A stretch of 64,000 nt of DNA from Gonocerus acuteangulatus (taxonomy: Eukaryota > Arthropoda > Insecta > Hemiptera > Coreidae), in the NCBI GenBank assembly GCA_946811695.1, contig OX328132.1, positions 97,579,132 through 97,643,131 of the forward strand, given 5' to 3'. Under the pieces are notes generated by a model. It ran no database searches. It was not told where the DNA came from and saw only the letters and a list, made by a program, of their open reading frames with translations. Shown piece after piece: positions 1 through 9,148 of this stretch; position 1 is the first letter of the stretch, and each line of letters begins with the position of its first letter. A program made the position numbers and the translations under genes.

Positions 1-61
1 TTCCTTAATTATTTAGGGGAATTATTATAGCCCCCATTTTATAGTCTGCAATTTAGTTTCA

Positions 62-490
62 CAGTTGGAGTCACCATCCTTTTCGTAACTGTCCAAAAAT
101 ATCAATGAAGCAGCCATACACTTATTTTTGGGCTTCAGTGAAGATTTCCGATACCCATCTTGCACAAAATTTGTGGTAACTTAACTTTGATGTAACAATT
201 TCATGCAAGAAACTTCTTGAAATTTAAGCGATAGCTCTGTTATTGTGAACCCATGGTCTTCTTTAATTTTGTCATCGACTTAAGGGACAATTTCATTGGT
301 CTCAATGCTTGATGGCCGTCCATATCATTTTTCATTTTGCACATTCGTTCGGCCATTTTTAAACCATATGCACCATTGACGCACTCCAACTACAGTGATC
401 ACATTGTTCCCATAAACCTATTCTTAGCCAACAAAAAGACCACACTTCACAAGTCACGTTATTTTCAATGACGGTGCACATTTAAAACTA
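62..490 (-). pseudogene. mariner-like transposase remnant (N-terminal half)
   Basis: Read on the minus strand with several frame breaks, this region resembles the N-terminal DNA-binding part of a Tc1/mariner transposase. Visible blocks are a helix-turn-helix-like stretch with a W-to-W spacing, a GRPS-type linker rendered as MDGHPS/MDGRPS, then DKIKEDHGFTITELSLKF and an NFVQDG-like block. This order matches mariner-family proteins that read DKINEKIKENRRFTITEL followed by a CARWVPK block. There is no open frame longer than a few dozen codons and the catalytic DDE half is absent, so it is a dead fragment. The family call rests on motif recognition only. Confidence 0.55.
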
Positions 491-806
491 GTATTGTGCG
501 GGAATGAGGAGCACGCCGGGATAGCCACTGAAAGGAAAAATGCTCTGACATCAAGATGGCTGCGAAATCGCTGTCCCTAGCGACAAAAGCCGGATCCCAG
601 GTTCACGTGCACTCCCAGCCAGCACATGCGATAGACCCCACAAGGGGGGTTATCCCGGACGTTGACGAGTCGGCCTCGGATTCTGGGGGTCATTCCTCTT
701 ACCGAGATAGGATTAGGCCCCAGTCTTCTCCGTTGAACAATGCATATAGCTAAATGCCATTTTAATGTGTTTCCTTTTTTTGCTTTATCTAATTACATCT
801 AATTGA
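491..806. other. unassigned GC-rich segment between two mariner remnants
   Basis: This segment is clearly richer in G and C than its AT-rich surroundings and contains a 65-codon open frame at 556-753 (plus) rich in Ser, Asp and Pro. I recognise no domain. It could be part of an unrelated element inserted between the two mariner pieces, or a chance frame. Confidence 0.25.
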
Positions 807-1049
807 TTGACAGGTCACAATATCAACAATGCATTTGGCCGAGGAACCACTACCAAACGTATAGCACAATGGTGGTTCCAGACATTCAGCAGTGGTGACT
901 GTGGCCGCCCATCAGTGGTTAAAAATTACCAATTGAAAGCCTTAATAGAAGCCAATCCTCGTAAAACCTCACAAGAAGTTGACAAAGACCATAACTACGA
1001 ACTAAGTTCCTTTTGTATGAACTTTCTTAGAAGTTCTATTTTGATTTAA
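807..1049 (+). pseudogene. mariner (SETMAR/Mos-type) helix-turn-helix fragment
   Basis: The frame contains FGRGTTTKRIAQWWFQ, then a shortened SGDCGRPSVV linker, then QLKALIEANPRKTSQEV. This is the second helix-turn-helix and GRPS linker of Mos/irritans-type mariner transposases, which read FGEGT-x-S-x-RTAQ-x-WF ... RSGRPS-x-V-D-D-x-LK-x-L-V-E. The acidic stretch normally between WFQ and RSGRPS is deleted. No catalytic domain follows. It belongs to a different mariner group from the minus-strand remnant at 62-490. Confidence 0.65.
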
Positions 1050-1129
1050 CTCAACCTTCGAACCTACACTTCTATATTCATGTCATTCTAAAGTTGAGTT
1101 TAGTTCAGTAAAAAAGTACACTAGTGAAA

Positions 1130-2400
1130 ATGCCTAAAGTGACAGCCAGCCAATCTTCAAAAATCAAGATTTGGATAAAACCATACCCAGAATTGAAATC
1201 AGGTGGGAAAACATTTGTTTGATCTTCTTGCGATAAATCAATTGGTTCCGAACAAAAATCTTAAGTGGATGCTCATTGCAACTCAAGTAAGTACATTCTA
1301 TCTTTTCATAAGTAGACCACGATATCATTTAACTATTCGCAATAGCTCTTTATTTTTATAGGTGGGCACATACAGTTAACTGCAGCACAAAAATCCAAGC
1401 GAGCTCCAATTCAACAGTTACTCACACAAACCTGCTCGTCATTAGACAACAAACAAACATTTTTTACTCATTTATGTTACACCATAGTCGCTTCCAATAT
1501 TCCATTCCATAAATTGCAGTCCAAGTCGTCTTAAGTCATTTTTGTAAAAATACAGAAAACAAAACATTCCTGATGAGAGCACCCAAAGAAAAAATTATCT
1601 CAAAAACTGTTGTGAACATTCTGTTGAAGAAATACGAATACAATTATAATTAAATCATGGTAGATGAAACAACAGACCCACTGGGACTTTACATTTGCAG
1701 TTTAATTGTTGAATCCTACATCTGGAGAACATATTGAACCCAAACCATACCTCATTTCATGCAAGCAGCTTCCAAAAACGAACTACAAACCGTCTCTCAA
1801 TTTGTGAACGACAGTTTAGCAAATTGTTTCCTGTCAAACATTCTACCAAGATAAACTTCTTTTATTTGTTAGCGATACCATGCATGTACGGATCTATGGT
1901 AAACACTGGAGAAGCATTAAAACTTTTTTATTCAAATATGGTGAATGTAACTTGTGTAGCGCATGGCTTAAACCATGTAGCTGAAAAAGGGAAGGAAATT
2001 TTCCCAAATATCAACAAACCTGTTAATAATAGGAAACAAATATTTTTAAAAGCTCCTCATCGCTTGACAGCTTATAGGAATACTATGGACTGCTCCCTTC
2101 CCCCAGATAGAACTAGATGGGGAACATGGATTGAAGCAGCCCTATTTTATTCAGATAATTTTAAAGAATTTGTTTCTACTATCTTGAAGATGACACAGTA
2201 TCTGTGCAAAAAGTAAAAACTGTTTAAAATTTAACATTGGTTGCATCAGATCTAGCATTTATAAGATCCCATTTATCGGTTCTACCTTCGCAAATTAAAA
2301 AGCTTGAAGAGCAAAACTTTACGTTGACAACACAGATTATTATTACAAAGAAAGTTGGAGATGAATTAGAAAAAAATCAAAACCGAAAAGGGTAAAACAA
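1130..2400 (+). pseudogene. hAT transposase remnant, CGG-binding-protein-1-like group
   Basis: An ATG at 1130 opens MPKVTASQSSKIKIWI and, after a stop, SSCDKSIGSEQKS, resembling the BED-type zinc finger at the start of CGBP1-like hAT transposases. In a shifted frame IMVDETTDPLGLYICSLIVE follows, the usual first catalytic Asp region. The longest open piece (1734-2216) holds GEALKLFYSNMVNVTCVAHG, then VAEKGKEIFPNINK, FLKAPHRLTAYR and TRWGTWIEAALFYSDNF, all hallmarks of this group. At least three stops or frameshifts break the ORF and the C-terminal dimerisation region is missing. It is a dead copy; I did not find its terminal inverted repeats. Confidence 0.75.
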
Positions 2401-2472
2401 TTTTTGATATATTTAAATTAGTTATAGAAAAAACAAAGGTTACAAAATTTTACAAATTTACGTTTTACTATA

Positions 2473-2600
2473 TTAGCGCGGTTCCTCCCTCCCTCCATAG
2501 GGAGGAACCCCACTTAAAAGGTTGATCGCACTACGCAATCCGGAAGTGCCGACTAGAAAATTTTGTGTTTCAGAATCCCTAGAGAATAAAATATTCTACT
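2473..2600 (+). repeat. R1f repeat, hairpin end
   Basis: This is the hairpin-bearing end of the interspersed repeat called R1f here. It starts TTAGCGCGGTTCC and folds as GGTTCCTCCCT / AGGGAGGAACC around a short loop, followed by GGAAGTGCCGACTAG. Equivalent ends lie at 36046-36175 (minus), 41296-41435 (plus) and 45137-45205 (plus). The other end of what may be the same copy begins at 3507. Confidence 0.7.
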
Positions 2601-3506
2601 CATATATTCAAATTAACTAAAAATTATGTGAAAAAGTAAGCCATCAGAATTTAAAAATAATGTAATACACTAGCCAATATTCTGTACTCTGTATTCTGAA
2701 ACTCCAAATTAAAAATTTCAACTTTAAATTTATATTTTATATTTTTTTTTTTTTTAGACAGGAGTGCAAATGTAATGATATATTACATTCACGAGAATCT
2801 TTTTGAATTCAAATAACCATTGAGAACTTGAAAATCCCACGCAAACCACAAATCCTAATATACTAATAACATTGTATTATATACAATCTAAATTTATAAT
2901 ATTTCTGGACAATAGGTATAGATTAAATCTACAGTCAAACACTAATAAATTAATCATTTTAAAATTACAAAATAATAATTTTTATCTAAATAGTAAACCG
3001 ACAAAATGCAGAATTTGGTGGGAGAATGCGTCAGCTTCCCGCTAACAGCTCAAAGTCTATGTCCATCCTCAACAGAGTAAGGAGTCTCACAGCGTACAGA
3101 TTGCGAACCCTCTCATATGGTGTTTTTATATATGTGTGAATTTATTTACTGGCTTAAGCAAGAATACTAATGGTGAATACGTATCCTGCTGAAGAAGGAA
3201 TTATTTGAAAATTTATTGAAGTGCAGAATATTTGGACTCTTGTTTAAAGACTCTATTTATTAAAAGGTAAGAATTTTATTTTGTAATCATATTGATTTTT
3301 TTTTATTACTTGTTTGATAATACATTTGTATTGGTAATTGTATTTCAGTATTGTTTGGAAACACCTATTTGTTTAATATTCATTCACTCGGAACTTTTTA
3401 TCGCTGAGATTAAGTTCTCATTATAATATAATTATCCTAATAATTAATTTCTCCAACTATAAATTTTATCTAATAATTTATTTCCTTAATATAAAAATAA
3501 TCATAA
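2601..3506. other. AT-rich sequence, no gene seen
   Basis: No ORF, RNA gene or repeat boundary is recognisable. It lies where other R1f copies carry only a (TA)n tract, so it may be a later insertion in that copy, but I cannot see target duplications that prove it. Confidence 0.4.
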
Positions 3507-4344
3507 CAATATATATATATTTGTCTGTTCGCGGCATACGTCAGCGAATAATGGTCCGATTTTGATGAAATTTGGTACAAAAATCTTTCGTCTAATTTGA
3601 AAGGTCAAGTTTGTTAACCAGCAGAATCCGCCCACCAGAACATGGTTTTTGGAGTGAATGTTGCGCCAAAAAAATTGTTCCACTTAATTCATATGCTTGC
3701 AAGTACTCGTTTTATAGGCTTATGGGCTTAGAAAAACGAATGAAATCATTTTTAAGGCGATAGCTCTAACCGTTGTTCGAGAAAATTAGAAAAATAGTTG
3801 TTGAATAACGTTTTTGGTTTGGGTACTCATAATCATGTTTTCTGCATGTTCAAATTTCATCAAAACTAATATGTTGAAATTTTGGTTACGTTTGGAGTTA
3901 AGGAAGGGTTAGAACAAAATATTTTATTAACAGACATGAAACGTTTTGGTAACTTTGTATACTTTCCTTAATATCTCGAAAAACTTTAAAGTAATTGATT
4001 TCCGTTACTCGAACGGTTCTTTTTGTCTGTTTTTATTTCTTGTTATTTTTTAATTGCTTATAGTTGGATAATGCATTTGACAATATAACAGGTGAAGTAA
4101 AATAAGAAAAACAATTTATTGCTAGAAATATAGCTTTGTGAGAGATTCGAAGACCTTGTGACAATTTTCAACTGCCTATTGGTGGCCTTTCTTGGGTTGG
4201 ACGACCCATTCAGGTAAGATCATAAATCAAGACCTTTCAAGAAAAGTGGAACCAAAACAATAACTGCTTCTATTTTAATCTTTCCAAATGAGACTAGGGA
4301 TAAGAACGGAACAGCGCTAAGATGATGCAGTTCCTGCGAGTCGG
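3507..4344 (+). repeat. R1f repeat, long internal part and distal end
   Basis: It begins at a short TA tract followed by TTTGTCTGTTCGCGGC and runs through the family's conserved body, including TTGATGAAATTTGGTAC, GTTTTATAGGCTT and GTTACGTTTGGAGTTAAGGA. It ends in GAACAGCGCTAAGATGATGC and GTTCCTGCGAGTCGG. Homologous stretches occur at 31740-32341 and 32346-33572 (minus), 41490-42862 (plus) and 57653-57990 (plus). No coding capacity is seen. Confidence 0.75.
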
Positions 4345-4763
4345 CCTTTGTCAGCTAAAACGACAAGAAAAAACAGAAATTAATACAGAAAAAAGTATAT
4401 AATTGAGATAAGTAACAGATTTATAAATACAATTAACTTATTATAAAAGAACAATTTGGTGTTACATTATTAGAATGAGTTCTAGAAAATCAATAGAAAC
4501 ATAACAAACAAAAATAAGAAAAAAATATGAAAAAAAAAGAAGAAAAAAAAGGCTATTTTATTGTAGTGTATTGTAAATAATAGCCTTTTTTTTCCTTCTT
4601 CTTTTTGTTTGTTATGTTTCTATTGATTTTCTAGAACTCATTCTAATAAAGTAACACCAAATTGTTCTTTTATAATAAGTTAATTGTATTTATAGATCTG
4701 TTACTTATCTCAATTATATACTTTTTTTCTGTATTAATTTCTTGTCATTTTAGCTGACGAAGG
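4345..4763. repeat. palindromic PLE end (inverted arms, 21-bp spacer)
   Basis: Two imperfect inverted arms of roughly 190-210 bp (4345-4557 and 4579-4763) face each other across a 21-bp spacer. Each arm carries the PLE end with TTCTAGAA/ATCAATAGAAAC and the GTCAGCTAAAA motif. The right arm continues into a hammerhead-like motif at 4754-4787. The same end sequence flanks a GIY-YIG fragment at 6.6-7.9 kb, which ties it to the Penelope-like family. Confidence 0.65.
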
Positions 4764-4787
4764 CTACCAATGAGTAGCCGAAACGTC
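4754..4787 (+). ncRNA. hammerhead-ribozyme-like motif of a PLE
   Basis: The order is CTGACGA, then stem II GGCTAC/GTAGCC with a short loop, then GAAA, then CGTC. This fits the conserved hammerhead core CUGANGA - stem II - GAAA followed by a GUC cleavage triplet. PLE terminal repeats are known to carry minimal hammerheads. All core bases visible here are intact. Activity is inferred, not shown. Confidence 0.65.
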
Positions 4788-4860
4788 CTAAATATCAATT
4801 TTTTTTAACAAAAATCGTATTGAGGTTTCTTTAGCCGAATCCCAACTATTCCATCCTTGC
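4788..4860 (+). repeat. PLE terminal segment following the ribozyme motif
   Basis: After the ribozyme-like motif the sequence reads TAAATATCAATTTTTT, then AATCGTATTGAGG and TTTAGCCGAATCCCAAC. The same end recurs at 6578-6630, 7805-7881, 29581-29636, 34021-34075 and 62690-62752, so it marks a PLE boundary. Confidence 0.6.
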
Positions 4861-6570
4861 ATAATATATGTATTCTTTAATTTGAGCAAATACCTACAGG
4901 TAAGACCTTTGTTTCACTGACAGAAAACTTATATCCCTTGAAACTGCGATGGGTCTAAAGCAAATTACATTGTTTATGATTTGGAAAAGGCCCACTTTCT
5001 TCCTCGAAATCCTAGAATGCTATTCAATAACACTTCCTGGAGCTGGGGATGGACCAGGCTGAAATACATCCTTATCCAAGTAGTCCCACCCACGTCCACC
5101 AAGAAGTCTCACTAACAGTCTAAAAGAGCTGGAGAAGCCCATCATCTCGAAAGGGTTAAGACACAAACATGGTTCTATTATTCAAAATTAAGAATAATTA
5201 TTTTATATGAATGAAATAACTTCTCAAAACTGCGACTGATCATCTCAATGAAGTTTTTTTTTGTGGTTAAATATAATTTTAGGCCTGTTTTAATGACCTC
5301 ATAGTGGTTGGCAACAAATAAAAAAAAAAAATTCCATGGAAATACACTCTATGTCCCATCAGGTGTATACAATATCACATACTTAGTTTCATTTAAACCT
5401 TTCAAGATGGCAACCAAGATGGTCACATTTTGTATCCGGTTATAAAATTAGGAAACTTTGAAAGCGGTTTTGTAAAAATAACAAAAAAAAGTATGTGTCA
5501 CTTTTCTTGTACAAGAATTGATTCATAAAAGCAATGTCTAAAAATTATCTGCAGCTATTTCTTTACTATTACCTAAATATCATAATTATGAATATGTCAG
5601 CTTTGATCCCACAAATGTCGCCATATTGATTCAGCCATTTTCAGGGCTTCTACACAGAACAAACTCAAGTACAGCGCTGCTGAGATAATAAGAAATAAAT
5701 AGAGAACAAACCAAAACTATTAATATTATTAATTATACACAGAACTCGTAATATTGTGAACATATATTATATATAATAATAAATATTAGGAAAATTCAAA
5801 ATCCAATCTATTCTAAAATGTTCAGCCGGATAGGCATAATGATTAAACAGGGAAAAACATACACAACTTTCATTAAACTAAATTATAACTCAACATGCAA
5901 GATAAATAATTACATAATTTAAACTTTTTTATATCAGAGAAATGCCGGACATAAAATAGGTGAGGCCTATTATAAGGGGAAAAACACTTCTGCCAAAATA
6001 TTGTATGAATAAATTTGCTAGATGTATTAATTATTAAATAATGACCATATCATTTACAACCGGAGTCAGCTCTTTATCAAAGGGGTTCTCCACTCATCAA
6101 CATATTTAAAACATTAATAAAAATATTTAATAAACCACAACATTACCTCCAAAATAAATCAATTATTTATAAAAATCTCAAAAGCCTTAAACGTATAAAA
6201 TACATTTTGTAACGTTGTAAAATACTAACATTAGATAAAGGTTGTAAACACGAATAGCACATACAGAAGTAAGGTTTCATTCATAACTTAGCATAGATAT
6301 AGAAAGTATAGATGCCTAACTCTTAAACATCTAGTTTAGCACTCCTAAAATTCTGGCGGCCATTTTGTTAGAGGGAAAAACAATAACAGTAATCCTTGGA
6401 TAGTTTATGTTGTTCCTTCTAGATTTTGTATTCAACATTATTTTAGTTTTAGTGCGACTATGGTTATATCGTGTAGTGCTTATATGTGCAATAAAAGAGG
6501 GAAAGGAAAGAAGGGATCGGACATTCACCTTTTTTCAAGTACCTACTACTTGACTATCATAGATTCAGTA
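4861..6570. other. no gene seen
   Basis: AT-rich sequence with no convincing exon, RNA gene or transposase. Short open frames on the minus strand around 6331-6528 show no recognisable domain. Confidence 0.4.
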
Positions 6571-6630
6571 AAGATGGTTTAGTTGGGAAAAACATCAATA
6601 CGATTTTTGTAAAAAAAAATCTATATTATG

Positions 6631-6664
6631 GACGTTTCAGCTACTCTTTGGTAGCCTTCGTCAG
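6631..6664 (-). ncRNA. hammerhead-ribozyme-like motif of PLE family A
   Basis: On the minus strand: CTGACGA, stem II GGCTAC/GTAGCT (outer pair a G-U wobble), GAAA, CGTC. It sits 3' of the GIY-YIG coding piece on the same strand, as expected for a PLE terminal repeat. The conserved core is intact. Confidence 0.65.
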
Positions 6665-7246
6665 CTAAAATGACAAGAAAAGAAAAAAACGCAGAAAAAA
6701 AATTGATGAGTAAGATAAGTAACTGATCTATAAATACAATTCAACTTATTATAAAACAACAATTTGATGTTAAATTATTTGAACAACTAAGGTATTAATA
6801 AACGGGGAAAGTGAACATTAGTGTATATCCATAAATTAGTTCTAGAAAATCAATAGAAACATAAAAAAAAAGACTATTTTATTGAAGTGTATACAAGTAA
6901 GTAGGTGCTAATAATAATATTGATTAATTTTAACAAAGAAATAAGATACTACATACCAATGAAAGTGCCGGGAGGCAGAGGTTAACCAAAGTTAACACTG
7001 TGGAAGTGTCTAAGAAAACTGGGATCTACTAGGGTATATGCAACTGAAAACAAACCAGGTGGTGGGAGGAGGTCGGTAGGGATCAATGGCCTTTTATGAC
7101 AGGAAAGGAAAAAAAGGTGTTAATGGAAGGATACACAAGGGGCATGGGAAAATACTAGGTGGGAGGTCGGGAGAGTTTCTGAAAAATATTAGCGTAAATA
7201 GGAGAAATGTCTTGTTTGTCTGTTTTGTAGTTCATATTGTTTTTGT

Positions 7247-7711
7247 TTAGGTTTTTTGTGTCGTCGAAGTTAAAAGTGTGTTTTGCGTAATGGCGTGTTT
7301 AGCAAGTGCAGATTTATCTATTTCTTTGTTAGTGATGGTTCGTTTATGTTGTGCAAGCCGCGAGTGAATGTCATTTATGGTTTCTCCTATGTATACACCA
7401 TTACAGGAAGGGGTTTGGCAAGAGACTTGGTAAACACAGCGGGTGGTTTGGTTAAAAGGGATGGGATCTTTAAGTTTTGTATAGAGGGTTTTGAGTTTGT
7501 TAATGGTTTTCAAACCAAAATTTAGGGAAGGGTAGGATTTTTTAATCGTCTTCGTAAGTTTTTCAGTCAGTCCAGGTGTAAATGGCAGGGATCGGAAGAT
7601 TTGGGAACTGGGAGTTAGGCAAGAATTGGGAGAACCATTGTTGGAAGGTTGGGATTTTACTTTTTTCACAAGGGATTTTATTAGGTTGGGGGGAAATTGG
7701 TTGCGTGCCAA
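7247..7711 (-). pseudogene. PLE C-terminal fragment with GIY-YIG endonuclease domain
   Basis: The 154-codon open frame begins inside the RT-to-endonuclease linker (ARNQFPPNLIKSLVKKVK) and reaches the GIY-YIG domain, seen as CVYQVSCQTPSC, GVYIGETINDIHSRLAQH and ALAKHAITQ. PLE proteins fuse an N-terminal reverse transcriptase to this nuclease, which nicks target DNA. The RT domain is missing and the end of the nuclease is frameshifted, so the copy cannot move by itself. A related copy lies at 36425-37135 on the plus strand. Confidence 0.75.
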
Positions 7712-7922
7712 TATATCTGCGGCTATATTTATATTTTTATCGTGGAAGGATGTATGGGATAAGGAGAGGACTCGGCGAAGGAGATTTCTGGCTACGCTAA
7801 TTAAAACGTCCTTAATATAGATTTTTTTTCACAGAAATCGTATCGAGTTTTTTTTTAGCCGAATCCCAACTAATCCATCTTAACTATCACCTCGACGGCT
7901 AACTATCTAATCTTCATAATAT

Positions 7923-8312
7923 TGTAGCACCACGAAAGTAAACTGACTGACAACACCGTAACCTGACTGTCAACAATGGGAAGGTTACGTAGGGGTAGTC
8001 AGTGTCGCCGGTGCCACAATAATTTATGAATATTTAAATTTCTTACCGCGGTTTTGAGGTAACCCGAAATTTACCTAGCCAAATTTAAGTTTTGTGTGTA
8101 TAAAAGGTGCGACAACGTGGTGCTGATTTTTTGTGTGACTTTTTTGGACTTTCTTTATATTATCTGGCAGTGGACCGTTATTTATTATTTAATTTATTAT
8201 CAGAAGTTAATTATTATTATTTTTCAATTGCCAAGTGTTTTATTTTTTTTATTATATAGACATTTATTTTTTTAACCGGCTTATTTTATTTTTTACCTGA
8301 TACTCCTCTAAA
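7923..8312 (+). repeat. 5' LTR of the Gypsy element
   Basis: Begins TGTAGCACCACGAAAG and ends ACTCCTCTAAA. A TATA box (TATAAAAGG, 8099-8107) marks the probable promoter. Downstream the LTR is very AT-rich. Confidence 0.9.
8099..8107 (+). promoter_or_regulatory. TATA box of the 5' LTR
   Basis: TATAAAAGG lies 177 bp into the LTR. The same box is at 12462-12470 in the 3' LTR. Transcription would start about 25-30 bp downstream; the start site is inferred. Confidence 0.55.
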
Positions 8313-8313
8313 G

Positions 8314-8331
8314 TGGTGACCCCGACGTGAT
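8314..8331 (+). promoter_or_regulatory. primer binding site matching tRNA-Trp
   Basis: TGGTGACCCCGACGTGAT is the complement of the 3' end of animal tRNA-Trp (ATCACGTCGGGGTCA plus CCA) over all 18 positions as I remember that tRNA. It starts one base after the LTR, as usual. The gag ATG at 8330 overlaps its last two bases. Confidence 0.75.
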
Positions 8332-9148
8332 GAGTGAAGACGAAAATAAAGAAGAAATGCAGACAGAGGAAACTCAGGTTAGTGCAACTGGGCCTGGGGC
8401 TAATATCAGAATTCCCCCATTCTGGAGAGCAGACCCAGAATTATGGTTTTGCCAGGCCGACGCCGTATTTGCGACCTCCAAAATTTTGAGTTCGCGAATA
8501 AAATTTCAAATGGTGGTGGCCAACTTGGAGTTCGAAGTGTTGAGACAGGTTTCGGACTTGGTTAAAAATCCTCCCGCAGATCCTTACGAAGCACTCCAGT
8601 GTCGACTAATTTCGACGTACGCCGAGTCGGAAAACCTCCGCATAAGACGGCTTTTAGAAGATAAGCGTCTCGCAGAGGGAGAGCGCCCTTCCCAGTTTTT
8701 GAACGAATTGAAAAGGCTCGCAGGAGCTTCAGTTTCCACAGAATTGCTGCGTACCATGTGGCTTAAGGCCCTGCCAGAACGAATGCAGGCTACACTAGCG
8801 GTGACAACAGAGCAGTCCGTAGACAAGCTCGCCGAGATCGCCGACCGAATCGCCGAGATCTACGAGCCCAGTGTTAGCCAGGTGACCTCTCAGTCCACAC
8901 AACCACACACACGTTCCTCTACGTCCGTTTCCCAGCTCGAGGAGAGGATGCAGAAGTTGACCCTGGAGATCAGCGAGCTCAAAAACCAAATAGCTCGCGA
9001 TCGAGGAAGCAGATCACGAGGCCGGGAGCGCAGCCGCTCGAGAAGCAAAGGTAGAACTTTGTGTTACTACCACCACCGCTTCAAAGAAAACGCCCGTAAA
9101 TGCCGACAACCGTGCAGCTGGAAGAGTACGTCGCAGAAGGGAAACTAA
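8330..9148 (+). CDS. gag: Gag-like capsid/nucleocapsid polyprotein
   Basis: A 272-residue protein that would form the particle enclosing the element's RNA. The start chosen is the ATG at 8330, overlapping the primer binding site; the GTG three bases upstream is not a plausible eukaryotic start. The N-terminal half contains IPPFWRADPELWFCQADAVF and YEALQCRLISTYAESENLRI, typical of the capsid of arthropod Gypsy elements. The C-terminus has a coiled-coil-like stretch, an Arg/Ser-rich basic segment, and a cysteine/histidine cluster (LCYYHHRFKENARKCRQPC) in place of a classical CCHC knuckle. It ends in GGA AAC TAA, part of a -1 frameshift signal into pol. Confidence 0.9.
   Translation: MSEDENKEEMQTEETQVSATGPGANIRIPPFWRADPELWFCQADAVFATSKILSSRIKFQMVVANLEFEVLRQVSDLVKNPPADPYEALQCRLISTYAESENLRIRRLLEDKRLAEGERPSQFLNELKRLAGASVSTELLRTMWLKALPERMQATLAVTTEQSVDKLAEIADRIAEIYEPSVSQVTSQSTQPHTRSSTSVSQLEERMQKLTLEISELKNQIARDRGSRSRGRERSRSRSKGRTLCYYHHRFKENARKCRQPCSWKSTSQKGN

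Larger units (their letters stand above)
6571..7888 (-). mobile_element. 5'-truncated Penelope-like element, family A
   Basis: The element lies on the minus strand. It contains the end of the RT-GIY-YIG ORF (7247-7711), a downstream non-coding region and a hammerhead-like motif (6631-6664), and ends with the family boundary sequence at about 6578. A short piece of the same boundary appears in the opposite orientation at 7805-7881, so the copy has inverted ends (roughly AAGATGG-TTAGTTGGG on both sides). The Gypsy element at 7923 is inserted just outside it. Confidence 0.7.

Noticed and set aside
556..753. 65-codon GC-rich ORF as a host exon
   Set aside because: No splice sites or family similarity can be shown, and both sides are mariner debris.
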